From NCBI GenBank assembly GCA_009746045.1, contig RPFO01000037.1, positions 62,001-126,000 of the forward strand: DNA of 64,000 nucleotides. Reading direction: 5' to 3'. The notes under the pieces are model-generated. The model searched no databases. It saw only the letters and a program-made list of their open reading frames with translations, and was not told the origin of the DNA. This document shows positions 63,545-64,000 of this stretch, piece after piece. The translations under genes and the position numbers were made by a program. The stretch is from Mesostigma viride. Its lineage: Eukaryota; Streptophyta; Mesostigmatophyceae; Mesostigmatales; Mesostigmataceae. Within the stretch, counting starts at the first letter, position 1. Each line of letters opens with the position of its first letter.

Positions 63545-64000
63545 TCTGTCCCAACTCAGTCCTCACAGGAGGACTGAGTTGACAATTTTCAACCGCGTGT
63601 AGCGACTAGGTGGGGGGTCCATCCCAAATGTTTTGATGTGGATCTGGGGTGTACTAGATATCATTTTGTTGGCAAAAATACTGCATATGTGAAAACTTGA
63701 CCCGAACACCTGAAAATTACACGGACGTTGGGCGCCCCTCGCGAATTTGCATTTTTCGGGATAAGAACGAGTGGGAAAAATTCAATCAAATCCTGGTGCA
63801 TGAAGAAAAAATATAGGCACGTAAACAACATAGTTCTTGAAGCGTGGCAAAAAACTGGGCTCCATTTGGCCACTGCAACTGCCTGAAACAATTAAAAAAC
63901 TCTCAGTCCTCAGGAGAGGAATGGGGCTTTTGCTAACTTTGCTAGCATGTAAGTGCGGTCATACTACATCACCGTGGCCACCAACCATCCCAATCAACTC
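63545..64000 (-). mobile_element. Second AACTCAGTCC-ended element, inverted, runs off the window
   Basis: It begins with the palindrome CAACTCAGTCCTC...GAGGACTGAGTTG (about 63556-63583). Its sequence 63640-64000 aligns with the reverse complement of 8690-9120 of the first element (AAAACTGGGCTCCATTTGGCC, CGTGGCCACCAACCAT). It sits in the intron downstream of the exon ending at 63469. Confidence 0.55.

Overview
The window looks like a repeat-rich nuclear genome of the green-plant lineage. The evidence is GT-AG introns with intact reading frames, a FAR1/MuDR-type Mutator transposase with a SWIM finger, an element with CACTA/TAGTG ends, TTAA-flanked elements, LINE and Gag-like fragments, and kilobase-scale microsatellites. 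A charophyte alga such as Chara is my best guess, but it is an inference and not read from a marker gene. I see no rRNA, tRNA, organelle or bacterial operon features.

Layout. Positions 1-1499 hold minus-strand Gag-like retrotransposon coding remnants. Positions 2592-3420 hold two LINE reverse-transcriptase fragments in opposite orientation. A LINE ORF1-like coiled-coil sequence is split in two (3584-3947 and 18310-18780) by a 14.4-kb element (3948-18309). That element has CACTA...TAGTG inverted ends and repeat-rich subterminal regions. It carries two unrecognised multi-exon gene pieces, several tandem arrays, a ~650-bp hairpin, a non-autonomous element (about 7457-9145) and a complete 1.7-kb TTAA-flanked piggyBac-like element (14345-16041).

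Positions 19001-25346 form another large element. Its long inverted arms are tandem arrays of a 173-bp satellite-like unit, and they enclose a PHD-like zinc-finger ORF and a 260-aa Cys-rich ORF. Positions 25.4-34.9 kb are mostly degenerate sequence, minisatellites and palindromes.

Positions 34988-63469 are the most informative part. A minus-strand gene of at least 10 coding exons (56633 down to 34988, about 1,250 residues, all resolved introns phase 0) sits head-to-head with a plus-strand gene (61944-63469 and beyond) whose product has a transposase-like Cys/His module. Most introns of both genes carry the same short palindrome built around GTCRCTCTGCAGAGYGAC. One ordinary ~130-bp intron of the minus gene has grown to 16.7 kb through three dated insertions. 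A piggyBac-like element entered at TTAA. A 14,053-bp Mutator-like element entered that copy with an 8-bp duplication GTGAAAAA. An 807-bp GC-rich inverted-repeat element entered the other end with a TTAG duplication. The Mutator element carries its own transposase (43570-47786) and a second spliced gene (38007-42179) encoding a predicted secreted or membrane-targeted protein with a roughly 270-residue Asn/Ser tract.

Many long open frames in the window are only products of GA, GGAT, CAA/CAG and 30-bp minisatellite repeats and are not annotated as genes.
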